Shown here: positions 8,216 through 17,004 of the stretch, piece by piece
How positions within the stretch are numbered: position 1 is the first letter of the stretch
Layout of the letters: each line of letters starts with the position of its first letter
DNA from: Pseudogemmobacter faecipullorum
GTDB lineage: Bacteria > Pseudomonadota > Alphaproteobacteria > Rhodobacterales > Rhodobacteraceae
DNA length: 64,000 nt
Assembly (NCBI RefSeq): GCF_020539525.1
Contig: NZ_JACDXX010000011.1
Coordinates: 62,001-126,000, forward strand
Reading direction: 5' to 3'
Notes under the pieces: generated by a model
Seen by the model: the letters and a program-made list of their open reading frames with translations, nothing else
Told to the model about the DNA's origin: nothing
The model's database searches: none
Made by a program: the position numbers and the translations under genes

Positions 8216-9268
8216 ATGAGGGCGCATATGGCGAATCTGAAACAGGTTGCGGCGCAGGCGGGGGTCTCATCGGCCACTGTTTCCCGTTATCTGAACGGAA
8301 CGCTTTCGCTGCCTCAGCCAACCCGGGATGCCATTGAAACGGCGATCCGGGAGCTGAATTACAGCCCCAATCCCTTCGCCCGTTCGCTGAGCCGCGGCCG
8401 CGCCGATGTGATCCGCATGGTGGTGCCGGATATCAAAACCCCGTTCTTCTCGGCTCTGGTGGCGGCGGTGGAAAATGCCGCTTTTGAGCGCGAGCAGGAG
8501 CTGGAGATTGCGGTGACCCTGAACCGGCCCGGCCGGGAGAGCCGCTATCTCGACAGCGTCTCCGAGCGCCATGTCGACGGGCTGATCTTCGTGACCAATC
8601 ACCCCGATGTCGCGCCGCTGGAAAAGCGCATCACTGCGGCGCGGCGTGTTGTCCTGCTCGATGAAAATGTGCCCCATGCCCAGGCGCCGCGGCTGTTTTG
8701 TGACAATGAGGGCGGCGGCGCGATGGCGGCAGATCATCTCGCCGATCATGGCCATAAAGTGGTCGGTGTGATCGGCACCGGCGATGAGATGTATTCGGGC
8801 GCGGCGCGGTTTCGCGGCTTTCAGACCGCGCTTCAGGCCCGCTTTGGCGCACAGGCGCAGATCCTGCGCAAATGCGGTCAGGGCTATACTCAGGAGGAGG
8901 GGCGGCGCCTCTGTGCCGCGATCCTAGACAGCGGCCTGCCGGTATCGGCGATTTTTGTGATGTCGGATGAGATGGTCATGGGCACGCTCGATGAGCTGAA
9001 GGCCCGTGGCCTTTCGGTGCCGGGCGATATCTCGCTGATCAGTTTCGATGATATCCTGCCTCTCGATTACTTTGAGACGCCGGTGACGGCCATCCGCCAG
9101 CCCGTCGAGGCCCTGGGCGAGATGGCGGTCAGGATTTTGCTGGATACGGACTGGAATGACCCTGCCTCGCGCAGCCGCGTCACGCTTTTGCCAGTCACGT
9201 TGGTGGAACGGAGTTCCGTTGCCTCCGTCACACACCCGTCGAAAAGCAACGATTCAACAGGAGGTTAA
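8216..9268 (+). CDS. LacI-family transcriptional regulator
   Basis: Repressor of 346-350 residues. An N-terminal helix-turn-helix with hinge (NLKQVAAQAGVSSATVSRYL, then NYSPNPFARSLSRGR) is followed by a periplasmic-binding-protein-like effector domain ending in the typical ISLISFDDILPLDYFETPVTAIRQP segment. The start may be ATG 8216 or, better centred on the domain, ATG 8228 with GAGGG upstream. The stop lies inside the ribosome site of the next gene, so it is the first gene of the transporter operon. The effector is unknown but is likely the imported sugar-like compound or a phosphorylated derivative. Confidence 0.9.
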   Translation: MRAHMANLKQVAAQAGVSSATVSRYLNGTLSLPQPTRDAIETAIRELNYSPNPFARSLSRGRADVIRMVVPDIKTPFFSALVAAVENAAFEREQELEIAVTLNRPGRESRYLDSVSERHVDGLIFVTNHPDVAPLEKRITAARRVVLLDENVPHAQAPRLFCDNEGGGAMAADHLADHGHKVVGVIGTGDEMYSGAARFRGFQTALQARFGAQAQILRKCGQGYTQEEGRRLCAAILDSGLPVSAIFVMSDEMVMGTLDELKARGLSVPGDISLISFDDILPLDYFETPVTAIRQPVEALGEMAVRILLDTDWNDPASRSRVTLLPVTLVERSSVASVTHPSKSNDSTGG

Positions 9269-9271
9269 TGC

Positions 9272-10207
9272 ATGAAACCCGCCCTTTCCCGCTCGCTTAT
9301 GCTCGCTCTGACCACCAGTGCCGCAGTTTTTGCCGCAACCGGCGCCTATGCCGAAGGCAAGACCTTTGCGCTGGTGCAGATCAATCAGCAGGCACTGTTC
9401 TTCAATCAGATCAATGAGGGCGCTCAGGCTGCTGCCGATGCATCGGGCGATACGCTGACCATTTTCAATGCGAATAATGACCCCCAGGCGCAGAATTCGG
9501 CGATTGAGACCTTCATCCAGCAGAAGGTGGACGGCATTGCCGTTGTGGCCATCGATGTGAACGGCATCATGCCGGCGATTGAACAGGCCGGTGCCGCCGG
9601 GATCCCGGTGGTCGCGATCGATGCAATCCTGCCCGAAGGCCCGCAGGCGGTGCAGGTTGGCGTCGATAATGCGCAGACCGCAGCTGATTTCGCGAAATTC
9701 GTGCTCGAGCAGAATGCCGGATCCGAGATCAAAATCGGCAATGTCGCGGCGCTGAACTCGTTCATTCAGAACATCCGCAAAGACGCTTTCGTCGAGGTGC
9801 TGAAGGCGGGCGACAAGGTCACGCTGATCGGTGATGTCGATGGCCAGAACGTCCAGGACGTGGCGCTTGGCGCGGCAGAAAACCTGCTGACCGCCAATCC
9901 GGATCTGAATGCGATCTATGCCACCGGCGAGCCGGCCATGGTTGCCGCCGTGGCCGCAACCGAGAGCCAGGGCCGCACCGGCGATGTGAAAGTCTATGGC
10001 TGGGATCTGACCTCGGGCGTGATCGACGGCATTGATGCAGGCTTTGTTGCCGGTGTCGTGCACCAAGATCCAGCGGGCATGGGCAAAGCCGCCGTGGAAT
10101 CGCTGGCCAAAATCGTCGCCGGTGAAACCGTCGAGAAAGTGGTCTCGGTCCCCGCAACCATCGTCACCAAAGAGAACGTGGACCAGTTCCGCGACATGTT
10201 CAAATGA
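9272..10207 (+). CDS. Ribose-type ABC transporter periplasmic substrate-binding protein
   Basis: Periplasmic receptor of a CUT2-type importer, 311 residues. The Sec signal peptide covers about residues 1-27 (cleavage near AYA/EGK). The type I binding-protein fold is clear: FALVQINQQALFFNQINEGAQ at the N-terminal lobe, VDGIAVVAIDVNG, and GWDLTSGVIDGIDAGFVAGVVHQDP in the hinge and C lobe. A strong AGGAGG site precedes the ATG. It overlaps the ATPase gene by four bases. Substrate specificity cannot be read from sequence; the neighbouring hydrolases suggest a modified sugar or nucleoside-like compound. Confidence 0.88.
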   Translation: MKPALSRSLMLALTTSAAVFAATGAYAEGKTFALVQINQQALFFNQINEGAQAAADASGDTLTIFNANNDPQAQNSAIETFIQQKVDGIAVVAIDVNGIMPAIEQAGAAGIPVVAIDAILPEGPQAVQVGVDNAQTAADFAKFVLEQNAGSEIKIGNVAALNSFIQNIRKDAFVEVLKAGDKVTLIGDVDGQNVQDVALGAAENLLTANPDLNAIYATGEPAMVAAVAATESQGRTGDVKVYGWDLTSGVIDGIDAGFVAGVVHQDPAGMGKAAVESLAKIVAGETVEKVVSVPATIVTKENVDQFRDMFK

Positions 10208-10983
10208 GTTCAACTGCTTCTGGCAGCGAGCGGGGGGGAGCAATCCCCCCCAACCCGGGCCAGCCTCTCGTCTCGCTGCGCGATATCCGGCTGACCTTCG
10301 GCTCTCATCAGGCGCTGCGAGGCGTCGATCTCGATATTCGCCCCGGCGAATGTCTGGCGCTTCTGGGCGATAATGCTGCCGGGAAATCGACTTTGTCGAA
10401 AGTCATTTCCGGAACCTATATTCCGGACAGCGGCACCATCACCGTTGCCGGTGAGGAAGTGCGCTTTGCCAACCCCAATGACGCCCGCTCGCGCAATATC
10501 GAGATGGTGTTCCAGGATCTGGCGCTCTGCGATCATATTGATGTGGTCGGCAATCTCTTCCTTGGTCGCGAACTGACCAAAGGCCCCTTCCTCGATCAGA
10601 AAGCGATGCTGATCCGCGCCCAGGAAATGCTGGAAGCGCTTGAGATCCGCATTCCGCGTCTGACCGCCCGGGTCGAAAAACTTTCCGGCGGCCAGCGTCA
10701 GGCCATCGCCATTGCCCGCGCCGCCTCGTTCCAGCCCAAAGTGCTGATCATGGACGAGCCGACCTCGGCGCTCGCCGTGGCCGAGGTCGAGGCGGTTCTG
10801 GCCCTGATCAACCGCGTGAAGGCCAAGGGCGTCGGCGTGGTGCTGATCACCCACCGTCTGCAGGATGTGTTCCGCGTCTGCGACCGCATTGCCGTCATGT
10901 ATGAAGGCACGAAAATTGCCGAGCGCATGGTCGCTGAGACCGATCTCGATGAGGTCGTGAAACTGATCACCGGGGGGCATTGA
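10204..10983 (+). CDS. Ribose-type ABC transporter ATP-binding protein (single domain)
   Basis: ATPase of the importer, 259 residues with one nucleotide-binding domain. Walker A is LGDNAAGKST (about residues 56-65), the signature is KLSGGQRQAIAIARA, and Walker B is VLIMDEPTSAL. The single-domain form resembles FrcA rather than the fused double domain of RbsA, so it probably acts as a homodimer. An unusual 20-residue Ser/Gly/Asn/Pro-rich leader precedes the domain. It overlaps the binding protein by four bases and the permease by one. Confidence 0.9.
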   Translation: MSSTASGSERGGAIPPNPGQPLVSLRDIRLTFGSHQALRGVDLDIRPGECLALLGDNAAGKSTLSKVISGTYIPDSGTITVAGEEVRFANPNDARSRNIEMVFQDLALCDHIDVVGNLFLGRELTKGPFLDQKAMLIRAQEMLEALEIRIPRLTARVEKLSGGQRQAIAIARAASFQPKVLIMDEPTSALAVAEVEAVLALINRVKAKGVGVVLITHRLQDVFRVCDRIAVMYEGTKIAERMVAETDLDEVVKLITGGH

Positions 10984-11978
10984 TGGCCAATTATACCGAA
11001 CGCGCCAGGCAGAGCCAGGGTGTGGAATGGCTGAATGACAATGCGCAGGTTTTGTCGATCTCGCTGTTCTTTCTGGTCTGTATGGGCTTTTTCACCGCCC
11101 TTTCGGATACGTTCCTGACCTCGGGCAATCTGCTGAACGTGCTGCGCCAGGCCGCGCCGGTGCTGATCGTTGCCGTGGCGATGACCTTTGTCATCATGAC
11201 CGCCGGGATCGACCTTGCCGTCGGCTCGATCGTGGCGCTGATCAATGCCCTGGCCGCCATCCTGATGGTCAATGGCTTTGACTGGGTCACCACCTCGGTG
11301 CTGATGATCCTCGCCGGGGCTGTGGTCGGGCTGATGCAGGGCTGGTTCATTTCCTTCCAGGGCATTGCCGCTTTCATCGTCACCCTCGCCGGCATGTCGA
11401 TCCTGCGCGGCATCGCGCTTTATATCACCGAGGGCTATTCGATCCCGATCAAGGATCAGCCGGGCTTCTTCTGGCTGGGACGCGGCACTTTGCTGGGCAT
11501 TCCGGTGCCTGCCATCATCGCCATGATCTTTGCCCTGGTGGCGCTGATCGTGATGCGCAACACCCGCTATGGCCGCCAGGTCGTCGCTGTCGGCTCGAAC
11601 CTTGAGGCGGCCCGCCGCGTCGGTATGCCCGCGCGCTGGCTGGTCTGCTCGGTCTATATGTTCTCGGGCATTGCCTGCGCCATTGCCGGGCTGCTGATCG
11701 CCGCGCGTCTCGGCTCGGGCTCATCGAATGCCGCCGTCGGCTTTGAGATGCAGGTGATTGCCGCCGTGGTTCTGGGCGGCACCTCGCTGATGGGCGGGCG
11801 CGGCTCGATCCTTGGCACGGTTCTGGGCGCGCTGACCATTTCGATCATCGGCAATGGTCTGATCCTGCTGCATGTCTCGCCCTTCCTGACCCAGATCGTC
11901 ACCGGCGTGATCATTCTGGTGGCAATCTGGATGAACACCCGGCTGTTCGGCGCGGGCTTTAAGATCAAAAAGGGCTGA
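10983..11978 (+). CDS. Ribose-type ABC transporter permease
   Basis: Inner-membrane permease of the RbsC/FrcC family, 331 residues from the ATG at 10983, which overlaps the ATPase stop (TGATG). It has 8-10 hydrophobic segments and the family motifs FVIMTAGIDLAVGS, FIVTLAGMSILRGIAL and a C-terminal VLGGTSLMGGRGSILGTVLGAL. It completes the three-gene importer, followed after three bases by a phosphotriesterase-family gene. Confidence 0.9.
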   Translation: MANYTERARQSQGVEWLNDNAQVLSISLFFLVCMGFFTALSDTFLTSGNLLNVLRQAAPVLIVAVAMTFVIMTAGIDLAVGSIVALINALAAILMVNGFDWVTTSVLMILAGAVVGLMQGWFISFQGIAAFIVTLAGMSILRGIALYITEGYSIPIKDQPGFFWLGRGTLLGIPVPAIIAMIFALVALIVMRNTRYGRQVVAVGSNLEAARRVGMPARWLVCSVYMFSGIACAIAGLLIAARLGSGSSNAAVGFEMQVIAAVVLGGTSLMGGRGSILGTVLGALTISIIGNGLILLHVSPFLTQIVTGVIILVAIWMNTRLFGAGFKIKKG

Positions 11979-11981
11979 TCC

Positions 11982-13061
11982 ATGTCAGAACTCTCTGAAG
12001 CGCATGTCGGTTCGGGTCTGGTCATGACGGTGGCGGGCGCAATGCCCGCTGCCGGTCTTGGCGTGACGCTGATGCATGAGCATCTGAACAATGACTGCTC
12101 CTGCTGGTGGAACCCGCCCGAAGATCCGGCGCGCCAGTATCTGGTCGATGCGCCGATCACGCCCTCGATCTATTCCGAGCTGCTGCAGGACCCTTTCGTC
12201 AACCGCAGCAATCTCGGGCTGAATGAGCCGGAGATCGTGGCTGCGGAGCTGGGCTATTTCACCCGTCTTGGCGGGCGCTCGGTGGTTGATCCCACCTGCC
12301 GTGGCATCGGCCGAGATCCGCGGGTGCTGCAGCGGATCTCGCGCGAGGCGGGGGTGAATATCGTCATGGGCTCGGGCTATTATCTCGGCACCTCACTGCC
12401 GGATTATTTCCATGAGCTCAGCGTTCAGGATATTGCTGATCAGATCGTGGCCGAGGCCAGGATCGGCACGGACGGCACCGAGGCAAAGATCGGCCTGATC
12501 GGTGAGATCGGCGTCGGCTCTGATTTTACCGCTGCCGAAGAGAAAAGCCTGCGCGGCGCCGCCCAGGCCCAGGCCCGCACCGGCCTGCCGCTGATGGTGC
12601 ATCTGCCGGCCTGGTTCCGCCTGGCCCATAAGGTGCTTGATATCTGCGAGGCCGAAGGGGCGGATTTGAAACATACGGTGCTGTGCCATATGAACCCCTC
12701 CTGGGCCGACCGGAACTATCAGCACGAGCTCGCCGCCCGCGGCGCGTTCATCGAATATGACATGATCGGCAATCTGTTCTACTATGCCGATCAGGATGTG
12801 GACTGCCCGGCCGACGCCGATTGCGCGCGGGCGATCCAGGGGCTGATCGAGGCGGGCTACAGCCGCCAGATCCTGCTCTCGCACGACGTTTTCCTGAAGG
12901 TGATGCTGCGCCATTACGGTGGCAATGGCTATAGCTTCGTGAATGCGCATTTCCTGCCGCGCCTGAAGCGGCTCGGTCTCGACCCGGCATTGGTCGACAG
13001 TCTCATGGTGGTGAATCCCCGTCGCGTCTTTGACGCAGGCTTTGCCGCCTCGGCACATTGA
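11982..13061 (+). CDS. Phosphotriesterase-family metal-dependent hydrolase
   Basis: Amidohydrolase-superfamily TIM barrel of 359 residues. The expected metal ligands are visible: H32 and H34 in LMHEHL, H207 (MVHLP), H236 (VLCHMNPSW) and D302 (LLSHDVF). The bridging position, a carboxylated Lys in true phosphotriesterases, appears to be Glu (E175 in LIGEIGVGSD), as in the E. coli PHP branch. It therefore probably hydrolyses a lactone, ester or phosphoester rather than an organophosphate. It lies directly after the importer permease and overlaps the upstream region of the next gene, so it probably acts on the imported compound. Confidence 0.82.
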   Translation: MSELSEAHVGSGLVMTVAGAMPAAGLGVTLMHEHLNNDCSCWWNPPEDPARQYLVDAPITPSIYSELLQDPFVNRSNLGLNEPEIVAAELGYFTRLGGRSVVDPTCRGIGRDPRVLQRISREAGVNIVMGSGYYLGTSLPDYFHELSVQDIADQIVAEARIGTDGTEAKIGLIGEIGVGSDFTAAEEKSLRGAAQAQARTGLPLMVHLPAWFRLAHKVLDICEAEGADLKHTVLCHMNPSWADRNYQHELAARGAFIEYDMIGNLFYYADQDVDCPADADCARAIQGLIEAGYSRQILLSHDVFLKVMLRHYGGNGYSFVNAHFLPRLKRLGLDPALVDSLMVVNPRRVFDAGFAASAH

Positions 13062-13072
13062 AAGGTGTGAAA

Positions 13073-13837
13073 ATGACGAAAAAAGTTCTTCTCGTTGGCG
13101 AAAGCTGGGTCTCTTCCTCGACCCATTTCAAAGGCTTTGACCAGTTCGGTTCCGTGACCTTCCACAAGGGCTGCAAGCCGCTTCTGGATGCGATGAAGGG
13201 GACGGATTACGAAGTCACCCATATGCCGGCCCATGAGGCCCAGGAAGATTTCCCCTTCACCATCGAAGGGATCCGGGAATGGGATATTATCATCATTTCC
13301 GATATCGGGTCCTCGACCTTCCTCTTGCCGCAAAAAGTCTGGATCCACAGCCAGACCGCTCCGAACCGCCTGCGTCTGCTGAAAGACTGGGTTGAGGAAG
13401 GCGGCAAGCTGATCATGGCGGGGGGCTATTTCTCCTTCCAGGGCATCGACGGCAAAGCCCGCTGGCGCAATACCGCGGTGGAAGAGGTTCTGCCGGTGAA
13501 ATGCCATCCCTGGGATGACCGGATCGAGATCCCCGAGGGCGCACAGGCCCATATCACCGATGCAAGCCACCCGCTGGTCAAAGACATGCCGAATGCATGG
13601 CCGCCGGTTCTGGGCGTGAATGAGGTGGTGCTGAAAGAAGGCGCCGAGCTTGTCGCCACCCTACCGGCCGATCAGGGCGGTCACCCGCTGCTGGCAGCAG
13701 GCAAATTCGGCAAGGGCCGTTCGGTGGTCTGGACCTCGGATATGTCGCCGCACTGGCTGTCGCCGGAATTCTGCGCCTGGGAGGGTTATAAGCAGCTCTG
13801 GCTGAATATGTTCGCCTGGCTCGAGGCCAACGACTGA
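13073..13837 (+). CDS. Class I glutamine amidotransferase-like (ThuA-like fold) protein
   Basis: Cytoplasmic protein of 254 residues from the ATG at 13073 (AAAGGTG upstream); a TTG 15 bases earlier is possible. It begins KKVLLVGESWVSSSTHFKGFD and contains EWDIIIISDIG, GGKLIMAGGYFSFQ and GKGRSVVWTSDMSPHW, the pattern of the GATase1-like family often seen beside sugar transporters. I see no Cys nucleophile in the usual nucleophile-elbow position, so glutaminase activity is doubtful and a sugar-processing or binding role is more likely. It ends 35 bases before the convergent kinase gene. Confidence 0.7.
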   Translation: MTKKVLLVGESWVSSSTHFKGFDQFGSVTFHKGCKPLLDAMKGTDYEVTHMPAHEAQEDFPFTIEGIREWDIIIISDIGSSTFLLPQKVWIHSQTAPNRLRLLKDWVEEGGKLIMAGGYFSFQGIDGKARWRNTAVEEVLPVKCHPWDDRIEIPEGAQAHITDASHPLVKDMPNAWPPVLGVNEVVLKEGAELVATLPADQGGHPLLAAGKFGKGRSVVWTSDMSPHWLSPEFCAWEGYKQLWLNMFAWLEAND

Positions 13838-13845
13838 TGACAGCA

Positions 13846-13867
13846 GCGCGCCGGGCAACCGGCGCGC
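13846..13867. terminator. Hairpin between convergent genes
   Basis: GCGCGCCGG (13846-13854) pairs perfectly with CCGGCGCGC (13859-13867) across a GCAA tetraloop, then CCTTT follows on the plus strand. It lies between the amidotransferase-like gene and the convergent PfkB gene, where a bidirectional terminator is expected. The T tract is short, so its strength is uncertain. Confidence 0.6.
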
Positions 13868-13871
13868 CCTT

Positions 13872-14750
13872 TCACGCTGCGAAAGCGGCCCGGAATTCTT
13901 CTGCTGTCGGAAAGGCGTTTTGCGTGGCCAGACGGGAAACACAGATCCCCGCCGCCCAGGTGGCGAGCGTCAGATCTGATGCGGCGACCGCGCGCGCCCC
14001 GCGCCGGAGCATGGCGGCGACCAGCGCGCCGAGGAAGCAGTCTCCGGCCCCGGTCGGGTCCAGCACCTGCGCCGCGCGCCCGGGCACGGCTGCGATCCGC
14101 CGGCCCTCGCGCCAGAGCTCGGCCCCGGCCGCGCCGAGTGTGCGCACCAGCGTTTTGCCAGCGGACAGCTGCTCGGCCCCGCCGAAATATGCGGCCTCGC
14201 CCTCATTGACCACCAGCAGATCGCAATGCGCAAGCATCTCTGCGCTGCAGCCCTCGACCGGCGAAGGGTTCAGCACCCGCAACACGCCCTGGGCGGCGGC
14301 GGCCTGCAGCACCGCCAGCGAGGTTTCAGCCCGCAGATTGCCCTGCAGCACCAGAACCTCAGCGGTGCCAAGGGCCGCGATCGCCTCTTGCGGCGTCAGC
14401 GAGCGGGCGCAGCTTTGCGTGGTGATGATGGCATTCTCACGGCTGGCATCCCGCAAGATGACCGAAAGATCCGAGGGCAGCGCGCGGCGGATCAGATCGG
14501 CGGTCAGCGGCTCAGCCTCCAGATCGGTGCGCAGCTTTGCGCCGCGCCGGTCCTGGCCGATTGCCGCCACCAGCCGCACCCCGGCCACCCCCTGCAACGC
14601 CCGGGCCATAACGATGGCCTGGTTTGCGCCCTTTCCGCCCAGAGCTTCGGAAATCGCCTCGCCAGCGACCGAGGCACCGGGTGCGGGAAATGCTTCCACC
14701 GCAAGGGTTTCATCCGAAGCGATGTTTCCAATCACCACAACTTGCGCCAT
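13872..14750 (-). CDS. PfkB-family carbohydrate kinase (ribokinase-like)
   Basis: Sugar or nucleoside kinase of 292 residues from the ATG at 14750, chosen because the fold begins MAQVVVIGNIASDE; the frame stays open 39 codons further upstream. It has the glycine-rich EALGGKGANQAIVMARA motif near residue 40 and the C-terminal anion hole with catalytic Asp in LDPTGAGDCFLGAL. It lies on the opposite strand inside an otherwise plus-strand locus, and its start is 36 bases from the divergent BtpA-family start. It probably phosphorylates the sugar moiety freed from the imported compound. Confidence 0.87.
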   Translation of the reverse strand: MAQVVVIGNIASDETLAVEAFPAPGASVAGEAISEALGGKGANQAIVMARALQGVAGVRLVAAIGQDRRGAKLRTDLEAEPLTADLIRRALPSDLSVILRDASRENAIITTQSCARSLTPQEAIAALGTAEVLVLQGNLRAETSLAVLQAAAAQGVLRVLNPSPVEGCSAEMLAHCDLLVVNEGEAAYFGGAEQLSAGKTLVRTLGAAGAELWREGRRIAAVPGRAAQVLDPTGAGDCFLGALVAAMLRRGARAVAASDLTLATWAAGICVSRLATQNAFPTAEEFRAAFAA

Positions 14751-14786
14751 GAAACCCACCTCTGTGACTGATATAAGGGGCCGCTG

Positions 14787-15629
14787 ATGCAACCGATTTC
14801 TGACCGTCCTTCCAATGCGATAAGCGACATTTTCGGGCGCGACAAGGCGCTGATCGGCATGATCCACTGCCCGCCTTTCCCCGGCGCGCCGCGCTATCGC
14901 GACCAGCCGGTGACCGAGATTTACGACACCTGCCTGCGCGATGCCGAAGCGCTGATCTCAAATGGCATCCACGGGCTGATGATCGAAAACCACGGCGATA
15001 TTCCGTTCCTGAAGCCCGATGATATCACCTGCGAAACCGCGGCCTTCATGGCGGTGGTGACCGACCGGATCCGCCGTGAATTTGACGTGCCGCTGGGGAT
15101 CTCGGTGCTGGCCAATGCGCCGATCCCGGCGCTTTCCGTGGCGGCTTCGGGCGGGGCGCAGTTTATCCGCGTCAACGAATGGGCCAATGGCTATGTGGCG
15201 AACGAAGGCTTTATCGAAGGCCGCGCTGGCGAGGCCCTGCGCTTCCGCGCCCGGCTGCGTCAGGACCAGATCCGGATTTTTGCTGACAGCCATGTCAAAC
15301 ACGGCGCCCATGCCATCACCGCCGACCGCACCATCGAAGAGCTGACCCGCGATCTGGCCTTCTTTGATGCCGATGTGGTGATCGCCACCGGCCAGCGTAC
15401 CGGCGATGCCGCAACCCCTGAGGAGATCCGCACCATCCGCGATGCCACCCATCTGGCACTGCTGGTCGGCTCGGGGGTCAGCGAAGGCAATATTCAGCAG
15501 ATCCTCGGCCTGACCAATGGCGTTATCGTTGCCTCTTCGCTGAAAGAGGGCGGGGTCTGGTGGAATCCGGTCGATCCGGCCCGGGTGAAACGCTTCGTCG
15601 AGGCGGCAGCCCCGGCACTGGAGGGCTGA
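14787..15629 (+). CDS. BtpA/SgcQ-family protein
   Basis: TIM-barrel protein of 280 residues. Its opening part, KALIGMIHCPPFPGAPRYRD, and LMIENHGDIPF, VSVAASGGAQFIRVNEWANG and VLVGSGVSEGN-like segments are typical of the BtpA/SgcQ family. BtpA was first linked to photosystem I assembly in cyanobacteria, but most relatives sit in sugar operons such as E. coli sgc, where the reaction is undefined. Here it is between a kinase and an M20 hydrolase, so a catabolic enzyme role acting on a phosphorylated intermediate is inferred. It ends one base before the M20 gene. Confidence 0.78.
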   Translation: MQPISDRPSNAISDIFGRDKALIGMIHCPPFPGAPRYRDQPVTEIYDTCLRDAEALISNGIHGLMIENHGDIPFLKPDDITCETAAFMAVVTDRIRREFDVPLGISVLANAPIPALSVAASGGAQFIRVNEWANGYVANEGFIEGRAGEALRFRARLRQDQIRIFADSHVKHGAHAITADRTIEELTRDLAFFDADVVIATGQRTGDAATPEEIRTIRDATHLALLVGSGVSEGNIQQILGLTNGVIVASSLKEGGVWWNPVDPARVKRFVEAAAPALEG

Positions 15630-15630
15630 G

Positions 15631-16794
15631 ATGCGCGAGGCCAAAGATGCGCTGGCCTGGCTGGCGCAGAACCATGACAGGTTCTGCGCAATCCGCCGCG
15701 CCTTCCATCAGACCCCCGAGATCGGCTTTGACGAGGTCGCGACGGCAAAGACCCTCGCGGCGCATCTGGCTGCGCTTGGCTGTGTGATCTCGCGCCCGAT
15801 CGGCGGCACCGGCTTTGTCGCCACGCTGCACGGCGGGCCCGGGCGCGCCGTGGCTTTGCGTACCGATATGGATGCTCTGCCCCAGTCTGAGGAGACGGGC
15901 CTCGCCTATGCTTCGCAGAATCCGGGCCGGATGCATGCCTGCGGCCATGACGGCCATATGACGCTGATGCTGGCCACGGCCGAGCTGCTGGCGGCGGCTG
16001 GCCCTTTGCCCGGGCCGGTGCATTTCATCTGTCAGCCAGCCGAGGAGCTGGGCCAGGGCGCCGACCGGATGATCGCCGACGGCTTGTTTGATGAAATCGA
16101 TCCGGCGCTGACCTTTGGCTATCACAACTGGCCGCAGCTGCCGGTGGGAGTGGTGTCCGCCAGGGCGGGCGCGATCATGGCCGCTTACCGCGAGATCCGT
16201 TTCAGCCTGACCGGCCGTGGCGGCCATGCTGCCCTGCCGCAGCTCTCGGATGATATCTATGGCGCGCTGGCGGCGCTGATCACCCGGATGAACGCAAGGA
16301 TGCGCACCGAGCTGGCGGGGACCGCCTTCGCCTTTACCCGCAACCTCAGCGGGACGGCAGCGAATATCATCCCCGACCGGCTTGGCGCCTCGGCCTCGTT
16401 CCGCTTTGTCAGTCCCGAACAGGGCGAGCAGGCGGGTGTGATCGCGGAAGACGTGGCGCGTGAGATTGCCGCCGGTTTTGGTATCAGTGTCAGCGCCGAA
16501 GTGACGCGTGTCTTTAACCTGACCCGCAATGATGCCGCAGCCACCGCCCTGGTTGCAGAGGTGGTCGGCGCATCTGCGGGCGATCTGATCTGGCAGGAGG
16601 CCCCCTCCGCCTCGATGGTGGCCGAGGATTTCGGCACCATGATCGAAGACCGGCCGGGCTGCTATTTCTGGCTCGGGGCCGGGATGGAGCGGGGCAGTCT
16701 GCACAACAGCCGCTTTGACTTTAATGAGGCGCTGCTCCTGACCGCGCCGCAGCTGCTGGCCGATCTGCTGCGCAAAGCGCTTGAGCGGGTCTGA
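15631..16794 (+). CDS. M20D-family amidohydrolase (hippurate/N-acyl hydrolase type)
   Basis: Zinc-dependent amidohydrolase of 387 residues, with no signal peptide. Metal-binding motifs are visible: RTDMDALPQSE (about residues 75-85), MHACGHDGHM (about 107-116), QPAEELGQGA and the HNWP segment (about 170). The dimerisation domain insert begins near FSLTGRGGHAALPQ. Family members cleave N-acyl amino acids and related amides, so the substrate of this locus may carry an amide bond. The start is one base after the BtpA-family stop, and a hairpin follows the gene. Confidence 0.85.
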   Translation: MREAKDALAWLAQNHDRFCAIRRAFHQTPEIGFDEVATAKTLAAHLAALGCVISRPIGGTGFVATLHGGPGRAVALRTDMDALPQSEETGLAYASQNPGRMHACGHDGHMTLMLATAELLAAAGPLPGPVHFICQPAEELGQGADRMIADGLFDEIDPALTFGYHNWPQLPVGVVSARAGAIMAAYREIRFSLTGRGGHAALPQLSDDIYGALAALITRMNARMRTELAGTAFAFTRNLSGTAANIIPDRLGASASFRFVSPEQGEQAGVIAEDVAREIAAGFGISVSAEVTRVFNLTRNDAAATALVAEVVGASAGDLIWQEAPSASMVAEDFGTMIEDRPGCYFWLGAGMERGSLHNSRFDFNEALLLTAPQLLADLLRKALERV

Positions 16795-16802
16795 GCTTTA
16801 TC

Positions 16803-16837
16803 CCCCCTTCCGCCCGGCCAGTCAGGGCGGAAGGGGG
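16803..16837 (+). terminator. Strong hairpin after the M20 gene
   Basis: CCCCCTTCCGCCC (16803-16815) and GGGCGGAAGGGGG (16825-16837) form a perfect 13-bp stem with a nine-base loop, starting 8 bases after the M20 stop. Only TAAAAT follows, so there is no good T tract. It most likely marks the end of the catabolic operon by position. Confidence 0.6.
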
Positions 16838-17004
16838 TAAAATCTGCTGGGCCGAATCCGCAGTGCCGGAAATTTTTTGCCGCCAACCGGTCAGAATGGG
16901 CTGAAATAAGGCAGGCCCCATCCCGCCGGAACCGGCTTTTCCAGAGCGGGGTTTTCACCGCGCCACTGATACCGGAACGATTTTCCGCCCCCGGGCCAGC
17001 CCCT

